Origin: Halichoerus grypus
Taxonomy: Eukaryota > Chordata > Mammalia > Carnivora > Phocidae
Reading direction: 5' to 3'
Assembly (NCBI RefSeq): GCF_964656455.1
Contig: NC_135724.1
Location: forward strand, 13,849,414-13,913,413
Length of the DNA: 64,000 bases
Position 1 is the first letter of the stretch, and each line of letters opens with the position of its first letter. Below, piece after piece: positions 1-11,437 of the stretch. A program made the position numbers and the translations under genes. The notes beneath the pieces were generated by a model. That model was given only the letters and a program-made list of their open reading frames with translations, ran no database searches and had not been told where the DNA came from.

Positions 1-515
1 CTGAGCCGACTATCTCAGGCTTTCTCATGCCCATCCTGTGTGTCAGATGGCCTCAGGCACAACTGCCCCTTGAAAGCCATTCCCCTCCTTCCTTGTGTGG
101 CAGGTGCGCGCAGATGCGTGGGTGCACGTGTTCTGGTCTCCTGCGCCAGGGCCCGCCAGCTCTCTGTGCAGATACCGCACTGGTCCACATTTTCATGCTA
201 GCCTAGGCATTCCGCCCCCCCACACACACACACCTGCTGCTTTGCTTAATTATGAGATCTTTGAGTTCATGGACCAATTCAATGTCTGCTCCGTAGCCTC
301 AGGGCCCCGTGCAGTGCTCAACGTGTATCTATCAAGGAGGGGCTGCCATTCCTCCTTCCCTTGTGTCCAGGAGCTCTCAGAGGCAAATCACACTCTGCTC
401 GGACAGTTTTACTCCAGGATCTCCTGACCCATAGCCATAATTTGCATATTAGTTCAGATGCATTTTTAGCAAATTTTTAAAAATTATTATATCATAAGAA
501 TGTATTACTCTTTCA
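1..515. other. Unassigned DNA at window start
   Basis: No gene or interspersed repeat recognised. It holds a short CA run (221-232) after a C run. A 110-codon open frame (95-427, plus) has no motif or family resemblance I know and is treated as chance. The right edge is the target site of the SINE that follows. Confidence 0.4.
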
Positions 516-701
516 GGGCGCCTGGGTGGCTCAGTTGGTTAAATGTCTGCCTTCGGCTCAGGTCATGATCTCAGGGTCCTGGGATCGAGCCCCGCATCGG
601 GCTCTCTGCTCAGCGGGGACCCTGCTTCTCCCTCTCCCCCTGCATGTACTCTCTTTCTCTTTCTGTCAAATAAATAAATAAAATCTTTTTTTTTTTTTTT
701 A
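516..701 (+). mobile_element. Carnivore tRNA-Lys SINE (SINEC), near full length
   Basis: The head GGGCGCCTGGGTGGCTCAG, a pol III A-box-like segment, CT-rich middle and TAAATAAATAAA tail are all present. The tail ends in a T run, which is unusual. Flanking direct repeats of about 17 bases (496-512 and 702-718, one or two mismatches) mark it as an L1-mobilised insertion. It is non-coding. Confidence 0.93.
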
Positions 702-956
702 AAGAATGTGTTACTCTTCCTAATGTATATATTAAACATTGGGCCACAATCAAGCTTTCCTTTGGCATAGTTTGAAAGGAAATTTTAAAGTTTCATTTCT
801 CATCAACATTTCTGCTCCATTCATTCATTTTTAAAAAATTATAATGATCTCACTTACATTCTGCCCCCCCCCCCAAAGATAGTTGGTTCTTTGCTCCTTA
901 GGCAAATTTGTAATTCTCTATTGATGATAATATTTTGGCTTTGCATCTTCTATAAA

Positions 957-1085
957 TTCATTCATTCATTCCACAAATATTCACTAAGCACCTCCTCTGT
1001 GCCAGGAACAATTTTAGGCACTAGGGATATAACAATGAACTAAATAAAATCTGTACCATCAGGGAGCTTATGATCTAGTGAATGA
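957..1085 (-). mobile_element. L2 LINE 3' end, antisense
   Basis: The stretch starts with ATTCATTCATTC and then reads as the reverse of the L2 3' end: CACAAATATT, GTGCCAGGAAC, TAGGCACTAGGGATA, GGGAGCTTATGATCTAGTG. This is an ancient mammal-wide LINE relic without coding capacity. Confidence 0.75.
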
Positions 1086-4000
1086 ATGGTGATTTCTCAA
1101 ACTACTTTGTAATACATTTCAATGGTCTTTTGTCTCTTGATTATGTTTTGAAAACTTCTCCCTGAATCTTTAGCAGTAAGCATGTTACTGGCACCGATAA
1201 CATCTTGGTGCTACTTTATAGAGATGCCAAGGACGCCACCATTACATACTGTGTCCATAAAAAATATGAGGCCACAGCTTAACAGTAATTTAATCATTCT
1301 AAAATCCCACTACTACTTTGAGAAATAACGAACTGGAAAGCATTGGCAAAGTTCATGTGTAATTACACACAATTCTCTAGAACTCAATTCTATAACCAAG
1401 AATCATAATGATTTGAGATAGTCTCAAAAGATGTCAATGTTTCTATTTCATGGACACTCTAAAACTAGACATAGTAATTTTAAAGGGAGCAATTTTTAAA
1501 CTGAGCAAATCTTCTGGAAATAACCACCAGAGGAAAATCAGCCTTCTTATATCTGTCCCCAATAATCACAATTTAATTATAGAGGATCAGATAAAATACT
1601 TAATAGACAGATGTAATTAGTGTCATTAAAGTGCCTTTCAGGAGTAATGGAAAGAGAAAGAAGAACCTGAGAAATTATATATAATGACTCTCCCGACCTT
1701 ATTTCTTCCAATGAGTTCACAGCTATTATCCTCACTTTTCCTTTCGTTTCCTTTGTCTGTAGGCCAAAATTGAGCTTATTTGTATGTGAAAACAACAGCT
1801 AATCCCCTGGGCATGGGGGTAAGCTTAAATCATACACCACTGTAGTAAGACCACTTCACTCCCTTGGTGATGGGTGACTTTCCCATGCCACTTTGGAATG
1901 AGAATTGAACCAATATCACCTAAGCTCCTGATGTCACATATGCTGATGACAGAAGAGTGGTTTGATAATGGACTGTCCAGCTAGTCACCACCAAATGATT
2001 CCTACCACCTCCTGGGACCTTCAAAGGGGGCCCACGTACCCTATAGGCTGCATAAGGAACTCCACTGGAAGGAAATAATAAAATTTCTATTATACCTTAA
2101 TTTTTATCTCATTCTTCTGTAATTTCTATTTTTGTGTATGCTTCATAACATGCATACCATATAGGAGTTCATGTCTATAATTTAGAAGTAAAGAAATGCA
2201 CACTGGGATGCATGCTCAAAAGTCTTACTGATGGAGCATGCAATCAGACAAGCTTGGAGACACCATTCTGGACAGCCAGCGTGGAAATATCTCACTAACA
2301 CAGGGTGGACAAAATCCTATGGATGCCAGAATCTGGGCAGCAGATCACTCTGCCTTTCCTGCCTTGGAAGAGTATGAGATAGAAGAGTGCAGTGGGAAAA
2401 TGTGGCCCACTGTCCTTAGGGCCTGGTGCTCTCTTTGGTGTCGTTATGGGAAGTCCCTCCTCGGGACTTCTGCTCTCAGGTCTCATGGCCTGTCGTGTTC
2501 AAGGACTTCCTGGTGTTTCCCAAAGCCTGCTAGCTCTTCTGTTCTCTTTCCCACAGAGCCTCCACCTGCGTAAGCACCCCCGGGAGTTGGTGGGGAGAGA
2601 CGGCAGAGCACCCCAGGCTGGGCTGGCCCCACAGCTGAGGTCCATGAGCTGTCAGCCAAGCGGCAGAGGCCAAGCATCTCTGCCCTTTTCAACCTCTAGG
2701 GAGCATCCCCAGCCAGCTGCTTGTGCTCCTGGTTGCGGGGAAACACCCCTTTTAGCTTCTCACCGCAAGTACACGCGTGCTCTGGTGGTTGGCCCCAAGG
2801 AACAGACAGCTTGCTGTCTCCAGACACACCCGTCGCCTCTGACGCTGACTTTTAAAAATTAGTTATGCTCACTGGCTCTTTCCCAGAGGCTTCTCACTGG
2901 ATTACCAGAAACACCCAGTTGGTGCAAAGAATCCTTCTCAAGCCGAAACCCTTGAGGTACCCACAGGTACCATGGGGCAACTACATTTCTCCCCAAGGGT
3001 GGATCATGCTGTTCATTCAGCCAAGCCTTAAACACTTTCCAGAAAATTCTTTCTAGTATTCCATTCATTCAGTTTCCCTCAAAATGAGCTGTTAACTACT
3101 CCTTAGTCAAGAACATGATTACCTTTTCAAGATAAAAAGAGATTTCCCGCTCTCTGAGTTCTCTGATCTTTCTCGAGTTAATACATTTCTCTCTTTTCTT
3201 GCCACACTCCATCTCCCAGCCCCCAGATGAGCACTTTAAAGCATTTGCTTACTTTTACCTCTGAGACAACCCGTCTCGGCCTCGCCCTTGGCCTTGGGGT
3301 CCCGATGGAGCACCGTGCTGAACAGCAATCACTTGCTTTTAGTTTTACTTCTTAAAAACGCCTCACCTCGGCAGTGACACTGTCGTTACGTCGTATCAGA
3401 GTGTGGTCTGTTGTTCTCTGGGAGGACACAGGAATATAACCTCTCTAGCCTTCCAAGCCTTCTCTTTCTCTTTTCTCTTTGTGGCTAGAGGGAAGCCTTC
3501 CCCCTCCTCGCGCCTGCTGACTCACTGAGGCCTATTTACCGTGAGGGTGTGCAACACAGCAGGGCTGCCTCAGCCCCCAGCAGCGCCCGCAAGAGTTGTC
3601 ACCAACAAGAGGCCGCATTACCACACACTCCAAAGCCTTCTCTTTACTTCGTTCCAGATCCCTAAGATTCAACTGACGCAGTAAAAGGTTCTCTGGGGGC
3701 CGTTCCTCCTCCCTGCCATTCAACTCCTCTCTCCTAGAGCTCTTGTTTCATTGTGTTGTGGGTTATTTGTTCACATGGCCTGTTGACATTGGAATTTGGT
3801 TACTCCGGGATAAAAACCAAATTTTGTTTACCTCCCCATCTCCAGTCCCCATTATGGTGTTTAGAAAACAGTGGCTGTTCTATGAAGGTTTATTAATGGG
3901 AAGGAGAAGGGAAAGTGTTTCTGAGAGAAGAATAGAGAAAGCCTACTGAGAGAGAAAATTGGAGTCTAGCACATTAACTAAAAGGAACACAATGAGTCTC

Positions 4001-4353
4001 TGTGCCATAGAAAAGGTTATTTTATGCAGCTCTAATGTCATATTTTCCCTCCAGCTTATTGGAAAGGTACCGAGAATGACCCACGGAATTGGAGCTGGGG
4101 GGGTGTGTGACAGAGTGGGGAACGGGATGCGGTCCATTGCAGGTGGTGAATTTTAGAGAGGTGTTTTTCACACAGAGAGTGCCTGATAGGCTGTAAAAAC
4201 GAAAGCAAAATAAATTAATCACCAAGTGTGAAATGCCTCTGAATCTACTAGGAATGATTAGGGGATATTTTGAGAATGAAGGATGAGTAAAAGAATATGC
4301 CCAAATGGGCAATGGCCTCTAATAAGAACTGGAGGAAAGAGAGTTTCTACCAT
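1086..4353. other. Unassigned, mostly single-copy-looking DNA
   Basis: I recognise no gene or repeat family here. The segment 2380-2850 is GC-richer and has overlapping open frames on both strands (for example 2392-2862 plus, 156 codons). These lack recognisable domains and have no convincing exon structure. 3180-3750 is moderately GC-rich with scattered CpG. Conserved non-coding elements cannot be ruled in or out by eye. Confidence 0.35.
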
Positions 4354-4770
4354 CCTCCTCCTCCTCCTCCTCCTCCTCAACACCATCATCCTCCTCCTCC
4401 TCCTCAACACCATCCTCCTCCTCCTCCTCCTCAACACCATCCTCCTCCTCCTCCTCCTCAACACCATCCTCCTCCTCCTCCTCCTCCTCACCACCATCCT
4501 CCTCCTCCTCCTCCTCCTCAACACCATCATCCTCCTCCTCCTCCTCCTCCTCAACACCATCATCCTCCTCCTCCTCCTCCTCCTCAACACCACCATCCTC
4601 CTCCTCCTCCTCCTCCTCAACACCATCCTCCTCCTCCTCCTCAACACCATCATCCTCCTCCTCCTCCTCCTCAACACCATCATCCTCCTCCTCCTCCTCC
4701 TCCTCAACACCATCCTCCTCCTCCTCCTCCTCCTCCTCAACACCATCCTCCTCCTCCTCCTCCTCCTCCT
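4354..4770. repeat. CCT/GGA tandem tract with higher-order spacers
   Basis: On the plus strand there are 14 blocks of (CCT)n. By hand count n is 8,5,6,6,7,7,7,7,7,5,6,7,8,8, or 94 units. They are separated by spacers of the form CAACACCAT or CAACACCATCAT, with variants CACCACCAT (4489-4497) and CAACACCACCAT. Every block and spacer is a multiple of 3, so several frames stay open through it on both strands (Pro/His, Leu, and Glu/Asp or Arg on minus). The blocks are pure polypyrimidine/polypurine. This is a microsatellite that also expanded as a larger unit. The open frames are a by-product and not evidence of a gene. Confidence 0.97.
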
Positions 4771-5904
4771 CAACACCATCATCAGGGGAACAGAAAAGCT
4801 TGTCCGTGTCAGCACACAGGCAAACATTCACTTCGGAAGACACACCTTGGAGACAGATGCCCCCTCCATTGTTAGATTCAAGAGGCAAGTGAGGCAGATA
4901 GGTAATGAGCTTGGTGCTTGTTGGACACTGTGATTTTAGTATCATTGTTATTGAGCACCTCCATTAATATAAGATTCCCCAAAGGGCTGGTATTCTGTTA
5001 ATGTGGAAGAAGATGGAATTCAGGATTTTTATATCTTCTGAAACAGATGGTTATAATTTAAACTTCAGGAAATACAAGAAGGAAGAAACTCAGTCAAAAA
5101 CCTTAAAGTCCTAGTTTCTTATTTTCCAGGCCAAACCCTGCAGTCTAATTGTATAAATAGTTCTGAGACTCTCTTCTATTTTTCTTTCTTCCTGGAGATA
5201 ATCCGCAAAGTGTCTGTCTGGACACATCTAATGGTTAGCCAGATGGCATTCCAAGAATCGCTTTTCTAAAAGTCTGCGATCTCGTCAGATGCATTGGAAT
5301 GATCTGAGCTGGTGGCGGGGAAGCAGCATTAAGTACAGAAGCTGTGGAATGGAAGGAAGGAAAGAGTATCAAAGAATGCCAAGGGAGGGATATTTACTTT
5401 AAAAGGCAGAAGGAACGTTTGAGGGTGAGATGAGAAAAACCTTATATGTATTAAGTCTGCCACAATCCTTGTGACGCAGTGTTGCCCTGAGCTAATCTTA
5501 ACACTATCAACATATCTTAAAAGCAGAGTAAATGCTATATTAGGGCTTATAAATATTTCACAATCAGGCTTGTTAACTGCAAGACTTTCCTTGCAGATTT
5601 GAAGCGGGACAGCTTTGAAAGGAGATTATAATGGCTTTAAGGCAAAGCTGACGAGCCTTCCCTTCAGAGACAGGCAGATGCTTGCTGTTCCAGGAGACCC
5701 CAAACCTCACGTCCAACCCGTGGGCTGATGCTGAAAACGTACCCAGAGCTTTAGTACTTTGATTTAAGGCTTCGCTCCCTGTCAAAACACACCCTCCCTA
5801 CACACCACTTTTTCCTTCACACTCTCCCAGAGGTAGCAGTCAGAATAAGCTGTAGACCAGTCACTTAGAGATTAGTGAATGAGCTTCAGTTTGGGTCCCG
5901 AGTA
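4771..5904. other. Unassigned DNA
   Basis: No gene, RNA or repeat recognised between the CCT tract and the antisense L1. Base composition is ordinary and mildly AT-rich. Open frames are short (70 codons or fewer) and unremarkable. Confidence 0.35.
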
Positions 5905-7560
5905 TAAATTTTTTAAGGGTATAATTTAATGTTTTTAATACATTCACAGATTTGGTGCAACTATAGCTCTTTTTATGGCTGAATCATACTCCACTGTACA
6001 GATAGATCCTTTGTTGTCCAGCCATTCATCCCCTGGCAGACATTTGCATTGTTTCTGCCTACTGTGAATACTGCTGCTGTGAACATTCATGTGCCAGTAT
6101 TTGTTTGAACACTTTTTCAATTCTTCTGAGTATATATCAGGAGTGGAATTGCGGGGCTATGCAGTCATTCTGTTTACCTTTTTGAGGAACTGCCAAACTG
6201 TTTTCCAGAATGGCTGCACTATTTTATTTTATTTTATTTTATTTTAAAGATTTTATTTATTTTTTTAGAGAGAGAGAGCAAGAGCATGCGTGCGCGCATG
6301 CTCGCACAAGTCGGGGAAGGGATGGGGTGGGGGGGAAGGTGAGGTAGAGAGAATCTCTCAGGCAGACTCCACTCCGAACATGGAGCCCTACACGGGGCTC
6401 AATCCCACAACTCCCGAAATCATGACTCAAGCCAAAATCAAGAGTCAGATGTTCAACCGACTGAGCCACCCAGGTGCCCCTGGCTGTACTATTTTACATT
6501 GTCACCAGCAGTGATGAGAGTTCCAATTTCTCCACATCCCTACTGACACTTGTTATTTTCTATTTTGTTTTGTTTTGTTTTATAATAGTCATCCTAGTTG
6601 GTAGAAAGTGGTATCTCATTGTGGTTTTGAACTGTATTTCCATAATTACTAATGATGTTTAGCATCTTTTCAAGTCCTTTTTGTCTATTTGCTTATGTTC
6701 TTTGGAGAAGTATCTATTCAAGTCCATTGCCCATTTTTGAGTTGGGTAGTTCGTCTTTTAGTTGTTAAGTTGTAAGAGCTCTTTATATATTCTGGATTCT
6801 AAGGCTTTATCAAGTATATTATTTACAAGTGTTTTCTCCATTCTATGGATTGCCTTTTCATTTTCTTGATAGTATCCTTTAGAGCACAAAGTTTTAAATT
6901 TTGATGGAGTCTAATTGTTGCTTGTGTTTTTTGGTGTCATTTCTAAGAATTCAGTGACAAATCTGAGGTCAGGAAGATTTACCTTTGTTTTCTTCTAAGA
7001 TTTTTATGCTATTACTGCTTACATTTTAGTCTTTGATCCATTTTGAGTTATTTTTTTCTACGGTGTGAGGTAGGATCCATATGTATTCTTTCACATGTTG
7101 ATATCCAGTTGTCCTAGCACCTCTTGGTAAAAAGACTATTCTTCCACCATTGAACGATCTTAGCATCTTGTCAAAAATTAATTGACCACAAATGTGTGCG
7201 TTTATTTCTATACTCTCAATTCTAGTCTATTGATCTATATGTCTATCCTTATACAAAAATAATGAGACATTACAAACCAAAAATACAATAATATAATAGT
7301 AGCTATGTAGTTACCTTTACAAGTGTTCTTTGTTTCTTCATATGGCTTTGAGGTACTGTCTAGTGTCCTTTTATTATAGCCTGAAGGACTCCCTTTAGCA
7401 TTTCTTGTAAGGCAGGGCTACTAGCAATAAACTCTCTCAGTTTTTATTTATCTGGAAATATCTTATTTCTCTTTCATTTGTGAAGGAAAGTTTTGCCAGA
7501 TCTCGAATTCTTAGTTGAGAGGTTTTTCTCTTTCAGCCCGGTCAAAAGTATCAAAAATTA
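5905..7560 (-). mobile_element. Old L1 LINE, antisense, internally deleted
   Basis: Read on the minus strand this is the 3' part of L1. The stretch near 5975-6020 is the reverse of the segment encoding the end of ORF2, followed by the ACTGCCAAACTG and GGTATCTCATTGTGGTTTTG landmarks (antisense), running to about 7250. At about 7380-7510 the sequence instead matches the antisense of the ORF1 C-terminal end (CCCTTTAGCATTTCTTGTAAGGC). So most of ORF2 is missing, or two LINE pieces abut. A SINE splits it at 6226-6480. Many stops are present and it is not functional. Confidence 0.85.
6226..6480 (-). mobile_element. Carnivore SINE, antisense, in L1
   Basis: The reversed tail (ATTTT repeats, AAAGATTTTATTT), purine-rich middle and head CTGAGCCACCCAGGTGCCCC are present. 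TSDs are TGGCTGCACTATTTTA at 6211-6226 and TGGCTGTACTATTTTA at 6481-6496. The target lies inside the antisense L1, so the SINE is younger. It contains a 9-base inverted repeat (6282-6290 and 6295-6303) in an alternating purine-pyrimidine run. Confidence 0.93.
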
Positions 7561-8390
7561 TCAACTCATGGTCTTTCTTGTTTCATCTTCTGCCTCAACA
7601 CAGATAACATTTTTGAGAATTACAGAAAGAAAAAGGAATCTTAATGAAATTGAAAAAAAAGTTTGAATTGAATGGAAACAAAGGTATGAGATATAATCAA
7701 AGATGTACCTAGAAAGAAATTTATAGCCTTAAATCCATGTATTAGGAAAAAAAAAAGCAAGGCTGAAAATCAATGACCTAAGTATCTCAAGAAGTTCAAA
7801 AAGAACAGCAAATTAAACCCTAAGAAAGTAGAAGAGAAGAAAAAAAATAATGAGTACAAATGAACAAAAACAAATGTACAATAGAGAAAACCAACCACAT
7901 CAAAAGTTGGCTCTTTGGCAAGACAAATAAATGGGATAGATCCCTAGCAAAACTGGAAAAGAAAAAAGGGATAAGCACAAATCACTTATATTAGGACTGA
8001 GAAGGGGACATTGCTAAAGATCTCACAGACTTAAAAAGGGTAATATAAAAGATCATGAATGCTTTTGTACCAATAAATAAGAAAATTTAGATCAAGTGGA
8101 CAAATTTCTAGGCAAACATAACTTACCCAAACTGATATAAGATGAAAGAAGAAATCTGAATCTAATATATACCCAGGAAACTGAATTTAAACTTTGATTC
8201 AAAGAAAACTCTAGAATTAGATGGCTTCACTGGTGAAGTCTTTCATATGTTTAAGAAAGAAGTAATAAAATGCACTTAATTGGAAAAAAATAAGACAATG
8301 AGTGGATGAATATAAAAGGTAAAATAATAAAATTTCTAGAGGATAATGTAGTACAAAACCTCATGACCTTGGAGTAGACAAAGATTTCTT

Positions 8391-8520
8391 CTTCTTCTTC
8401 CTCTTCCACTCCTCCTTCTCTTTATTTTAGGTAGGCGACACACCCAACATGGGGCTTGAACTCACAACCCTGAGATCAAGAATCGCATACTCTACCCACT
8501 GAGCCAGCCAGGTACCCCAA
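8391..8520 (-). mobile_element. Short, older carnivore tRNA-Lys SINE, antisense
   Basis: Carries the reversed tRNA-like part (CATGGGGCTTGAACTCACAA, then CACTGAGCCAGCCAGGTACCCC) without the long CT-rich middle, so it is an older, shorter type. It begins with a TTC/TCC run. TSDs are GAGTAGACAAAGATTTCTT at 8372-8390 and GAATAGACAAAGATTTCTT at 8521-8539. Confidence 0.88.
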
Positions 8521-8841
8521 GAATAGACAAAGATTTCTTAAGTAAGGAAGTAAGTAGGAAACAAAAGGCACTAATAATAAAGAAAAGACCATATCATAGG
8601 TAAGAACTTCTGTTCAACCCAAGAAACCACTGAAAGAAAAGGCAAGCTACAAGACCAGAGATGATATTTGTAATACATACATTTTACAAAGTACATACTC
8701 ATTCCCAGAACATCTAAAGAATTACAGATCAATTTTTAAAAGTATAGAAAACAATTTAAAAATGAGCAAAGGGCTGATAAGCATATAAATAGATGATTAA
8801 CTTCATTAGTCATCATGGTAACGCTAATTAAAACCATCATA

Positions 8842-9055
8842 GGGACACCTGGGTGGCTCAGTTGGTTAAGCGCCTGCCTTCAGCTCAGGTCATGATCCCA
8901 GGGTCCTGGGATCGAACCTCACATCAGGCTCCTTGCTCAGCATGGAGTCTGCTTCTCCTTCTCCCTCCGCCTGCCACTCCCTCTACTTGTGCGCACTCTC
9001 TCTCTCTGTCAAATAAATAAACACAATCTTAAAAAAAAAAAAACTTAAAAAAAAA
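8842..9055 (+). mobile_element. Carnivore SINE, sense, in L1
   Basis: Full-length head-to-tail order: GGGACACCTGGGTGGCTCAG, CT-rich middle, TCAAATAAATAAACAC, then two A-runs. TSDs are TTAAAACCATCAT (8828-8840) and ATAAAACCATCAT (9056-9068). An open frame on the minus strand over its right end (8983-9291) is an artefact of SINE plus antisense L1. Confidence 0.93.
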
Positions 9056-9851
9056 ATAAAACCATCATGTGATACCACAGCATAGCCATCAAAATAGCTA
9101 AATAGAAACAAAACCAAATAACTGATAATACTACAAATTGTTGAAGATGTCAAGCAACCAGAACTCTCATATGCAGTCAGAGCACAAATCAGTAAAATTA
9201 TTTTCAAAAACCATTTGGCAGTTTCTGCTAACGTTGAAAACATGCAGACCCCATGATCTAGCATTTTCACTCCTGGGTACATTTCCAACAAAAATGCATA
9301 TATGTGTGTACTAAAAAAGACATATTACAGAATGGTTATAGCAGCATTATTCATAATTGCCATAAATTGGAAACAACCCCAAATATCCATGAACAGTTCA
9401 AGCGGTAAATGAACTGTGATGTTCTCATGCAAAGGAAAACTGTGATAGCAATGAAAATGAACTATTACTCCCCCAACAGCAACACTGATGTATCTCACAA
9501 GCATAATACTGAGCCAAAGAAGCCAGGTCTCCAAGGGTATTTATGGTAAAATCTCATTTAACTTACATATAAATGTATATATGAAGGTCAAAACACACAG
9601 GCAAACTAATCCATTGTGTAGAAGCCAGGACAGTGATTAGCTTCAGAGGGGTCAGTACTGGGAGGATAGGAAATACAGTGGAAGGTGTGGGGGTGCTGAG
9701 AATGTCCTATTTCCTGTTCTGGGGAGTGGTTCCACTGGGGTGTATACTTTGGGAAACTCAAGAAGTTGTGCATTTCTGAGTTGTATACTTTTCTTTATGT
9801 TGTGTTTCCACTAAAAATATATATACATATATATAAAAAAACAACCCAACA

Positions 9852-10008
9852 GGGCTCCTGAGTGGCTCAGTCGGCTGAGCATCCAGCTCTTGATCTCAGC
9901 TCAGGTCACGATCTCAGGGTCGTGAGGTTCGAGCCCCACATTGGCTCACGTGCTGGGTGTGGAGTCTGCTTAAGATTCTCTCTCTCCCTCTGCCCCTCCC
10001 CCCTCTAA
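9852..10008 (+). mobile_element. Carnivore SINE, sense, short tail
   Basis: The head GGGCTCCTGAGTGGCTCAG, GGTTCGAGCCCC B-box-like segment and TTAAGATTCTCTCTCTCCCT middle are present. It ends without a typical AATAAA tail. Candidate TSDs are imperfect and A/C-rich (AAACAACCCAACA at 9839-9851 and AAACCCAACCAAACA from about 10010). It lies just after the 3' end of the sense L1. Confidence 0.85.
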
Positions 10009-10609
10009 GAAACCCAACCAAACAAACCTAGGGACAAAACTTCATTTTGGCCCTCTAGACTTCGGCTCCCAGGACCTAAGGCCAGCAGAGAGGCTGTTAT
10101 CTAACGTGGGTCTCGTCTCTCTTCATCTGTTTCCACTTTGCTTTCCTTTTGCCCTGGAGGCAGATGACAGAACAATAATCAAGCCCTCACTTCAGAATGT
10201 ATTGGAAGCGTCTCATTCCCCTCGTTTCTCCCTTGCTTTTCTTTTCTCCAAACTCCTGATGTACTTGTCTCTCCTCTCCGCGTCTTGCCCTGCTGGTCAC
10301 GCGCTACTCTCCCCTTCCTTTTCACCTCCCGCTCCACCTCTGTCCCCTTTCCCACCTCTTCTCTGTCACTGTTTTCCATTTCTTGTCTTCACTCCCTCCC
10401 TGAAGGAAGTATGTGCAGGGCAGGGGAGTGAGCGGGTTGCTTTCACTGCATAAGATTTTACCTTCTTCATTTTCCTGTTGAAAAGCAGATAGATTGAAAA
10501 GACTCACTCTCCCTAAGAAGCACTGTTGTGTTCAGGCTGTTCCCATTTTAGCTTTCCCAATGGAATGCTGCTAAAATACCAATCATAAGAAAATGTCCCA
10601 CCTATCATA
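10009..10609. other. Unassigned DNA
   Basis: No repeat or gene recognised. The segment 10230-10400 is pyrimidine-rich on the plus strand (runs of CTCC, TTTCC), which gives a 115-codon open frame at 10106-10453 of low-complexity Ser/Pro/Leu composition with no support as a gene. Confidence 0.35.
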
Positions 10610-10745
10610 AATGATTGCTTCTGGGTGGCAAGATCTTAGGTGATTTTTATTCTCAGGGTTTTTTTTTTTTTTTTTTAATATGTATACATTTCTGTGTTTT
10701 AAACATTTCTACATTCTTTGCAAAAGATTATTTTCGTTAAAATGT
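10610..10745 (+). mobile_element. Possible old L1 3' end fragment
   Basis: GATTGCTTCTGGGTGGCAAG, then GGTGATTTTTATTCTC, a T run, and TTCTGTGTTTTAAACATTTC resemble the 3' UTR of old L1M-type elements. The same pattern recurs at 12915-13062. The divergence is high and only the order of landmarks supports it. Confidence 0.45.
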
Positions 10746-10902
10746 TAGTAACAACTTGGCACATCCACTCAGGCTTTAAATTTTGTAAGTTTTGGAAATT
10801 AAATGTTGTAAGAACAATAAAAATTTTAACCAGTTCTATTTCTCCTAATGATGTTAGGGAACATAGTGGTGGGGTTCTTTTTACTTTTTCTTGAGCTGTT
10901 GA

Positions 10903-11027
10903 TCAGGGTTGCCAGGTAAAATACAGGAGGCCCAGTTATAGTTGAAGTTCAGATAAGCAATAAATCTCAGGCGTACATGAAAAGATTATTCATTGTTTTG
11001 TACTTTTATTTGCTAAATCTAGCAACC
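10903..11027. mobile_element. Small MER53-like DNA transposon (MITE)
   Basis: The left end CAGGGTTGCCAGGTAAAATA is followed by ACAGGAGGCCCAGTTATAG, and the right end AAATCTAGCAACCT is roughly the inverted left end. That layout, a short near-palindromic non-autonomous DNA transposon, fits the MER53-type family as I recall it. No coding sequence. Confidence 0.5.
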
Positions 11028-11254
11028 TTAACATTGACGGATCTTTTTCTGTGAGTCACCACCCTCATGAGAAAAAGAGGTTCACTATCCCTGCTAAGTG
11101 TGAAATTGGTAGGCAGGCAATGCGAGGGAACATCAAGCTTTAGGCAGAATTGTTCTTTAGGCCTTTCTAGTGATTCTCTCTCTTATGGTGCTGCTCTCCA
11201 GCCAGAACTCTCTAGGTGCTAAGCAGTGATGCAAACTTCTGCAGAGAAGGGCAG

Positions 11255-11437
11255 TCTTGGGAGTTGGGTTTGTTTGGGTTCAAATCCTAGTGCCATCTTT
11301 TATTTGCTCGATAACATTGGGCAAGTACCTCACTGTTCATCTATAAAATAGTAATACCATTACCACAAGCCTTCCATGTTATTGTAAACATGAAATAAAA
11401 TAATATTTGTGAATTACTTAGCTCAGCAACTGCCATA
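11255..11437 (+). mobile_element. MIR SINE, sense
   Basis: Landmarks in order: GGTTCAAATCCTAGTGCC, TTGGGCAAGTACCTCACTG, CATCTATAAAATAGTAATACC, GTAAACATGAAATAAAATAAT, and the end CTTAGCTCAGCAACTGCC. This is the standard order of a MIR, an ancient tRNA-derived SINE, with the usual 25-30 per cent divergence. Confidence 0.85.

Larger units (their letters stand above)
7625..9838 (+). mobile_element. Old L1 LINE, sense, ORF2 to 3' end
   Basis: Starts inside ORF2: 7700-8250 matches the region upstream of and into the reverse transcriptase domain, for example the segment encoding Asp-Gly-Phe-Thr-Gly-Glu at about 8220-8240. It jumps near 8285 to later ORF2 (TTCTAGAGGATAATGTAG, then CAGCATTATTCATAATTGCC near 9342). 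It ends with a 3' UTR and an AT-rich tail at about 9838. Frameshifts and stops are frequent. Two SINEs (8391-8520, 8842-9055) interrupt it. Its orientation is opposite to the neighbouring L1. Confidence 0.85.

Noticed and set aside
2392..2862. 156-codon plus-strand ORF
   Set aside because: No domain, and the opposite strand and other frames are similarly open. GC-rich chance frame.
4258..4945. Four overlapping long ORFs (189-216 codons): Arg-rich, Leu-rich, Pro/His-rich and Glu/Asp-rich
   Set aside because: All are readings of one (CCT)n tract in different frames. There are no flanking exons, and the ends leave the repeat only briefly before a stop.
8983..9291. 102-codon minus-strand ORF with hydrophobic residues
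   Set aside because: It is antisense to L1 and runs into a SINE.
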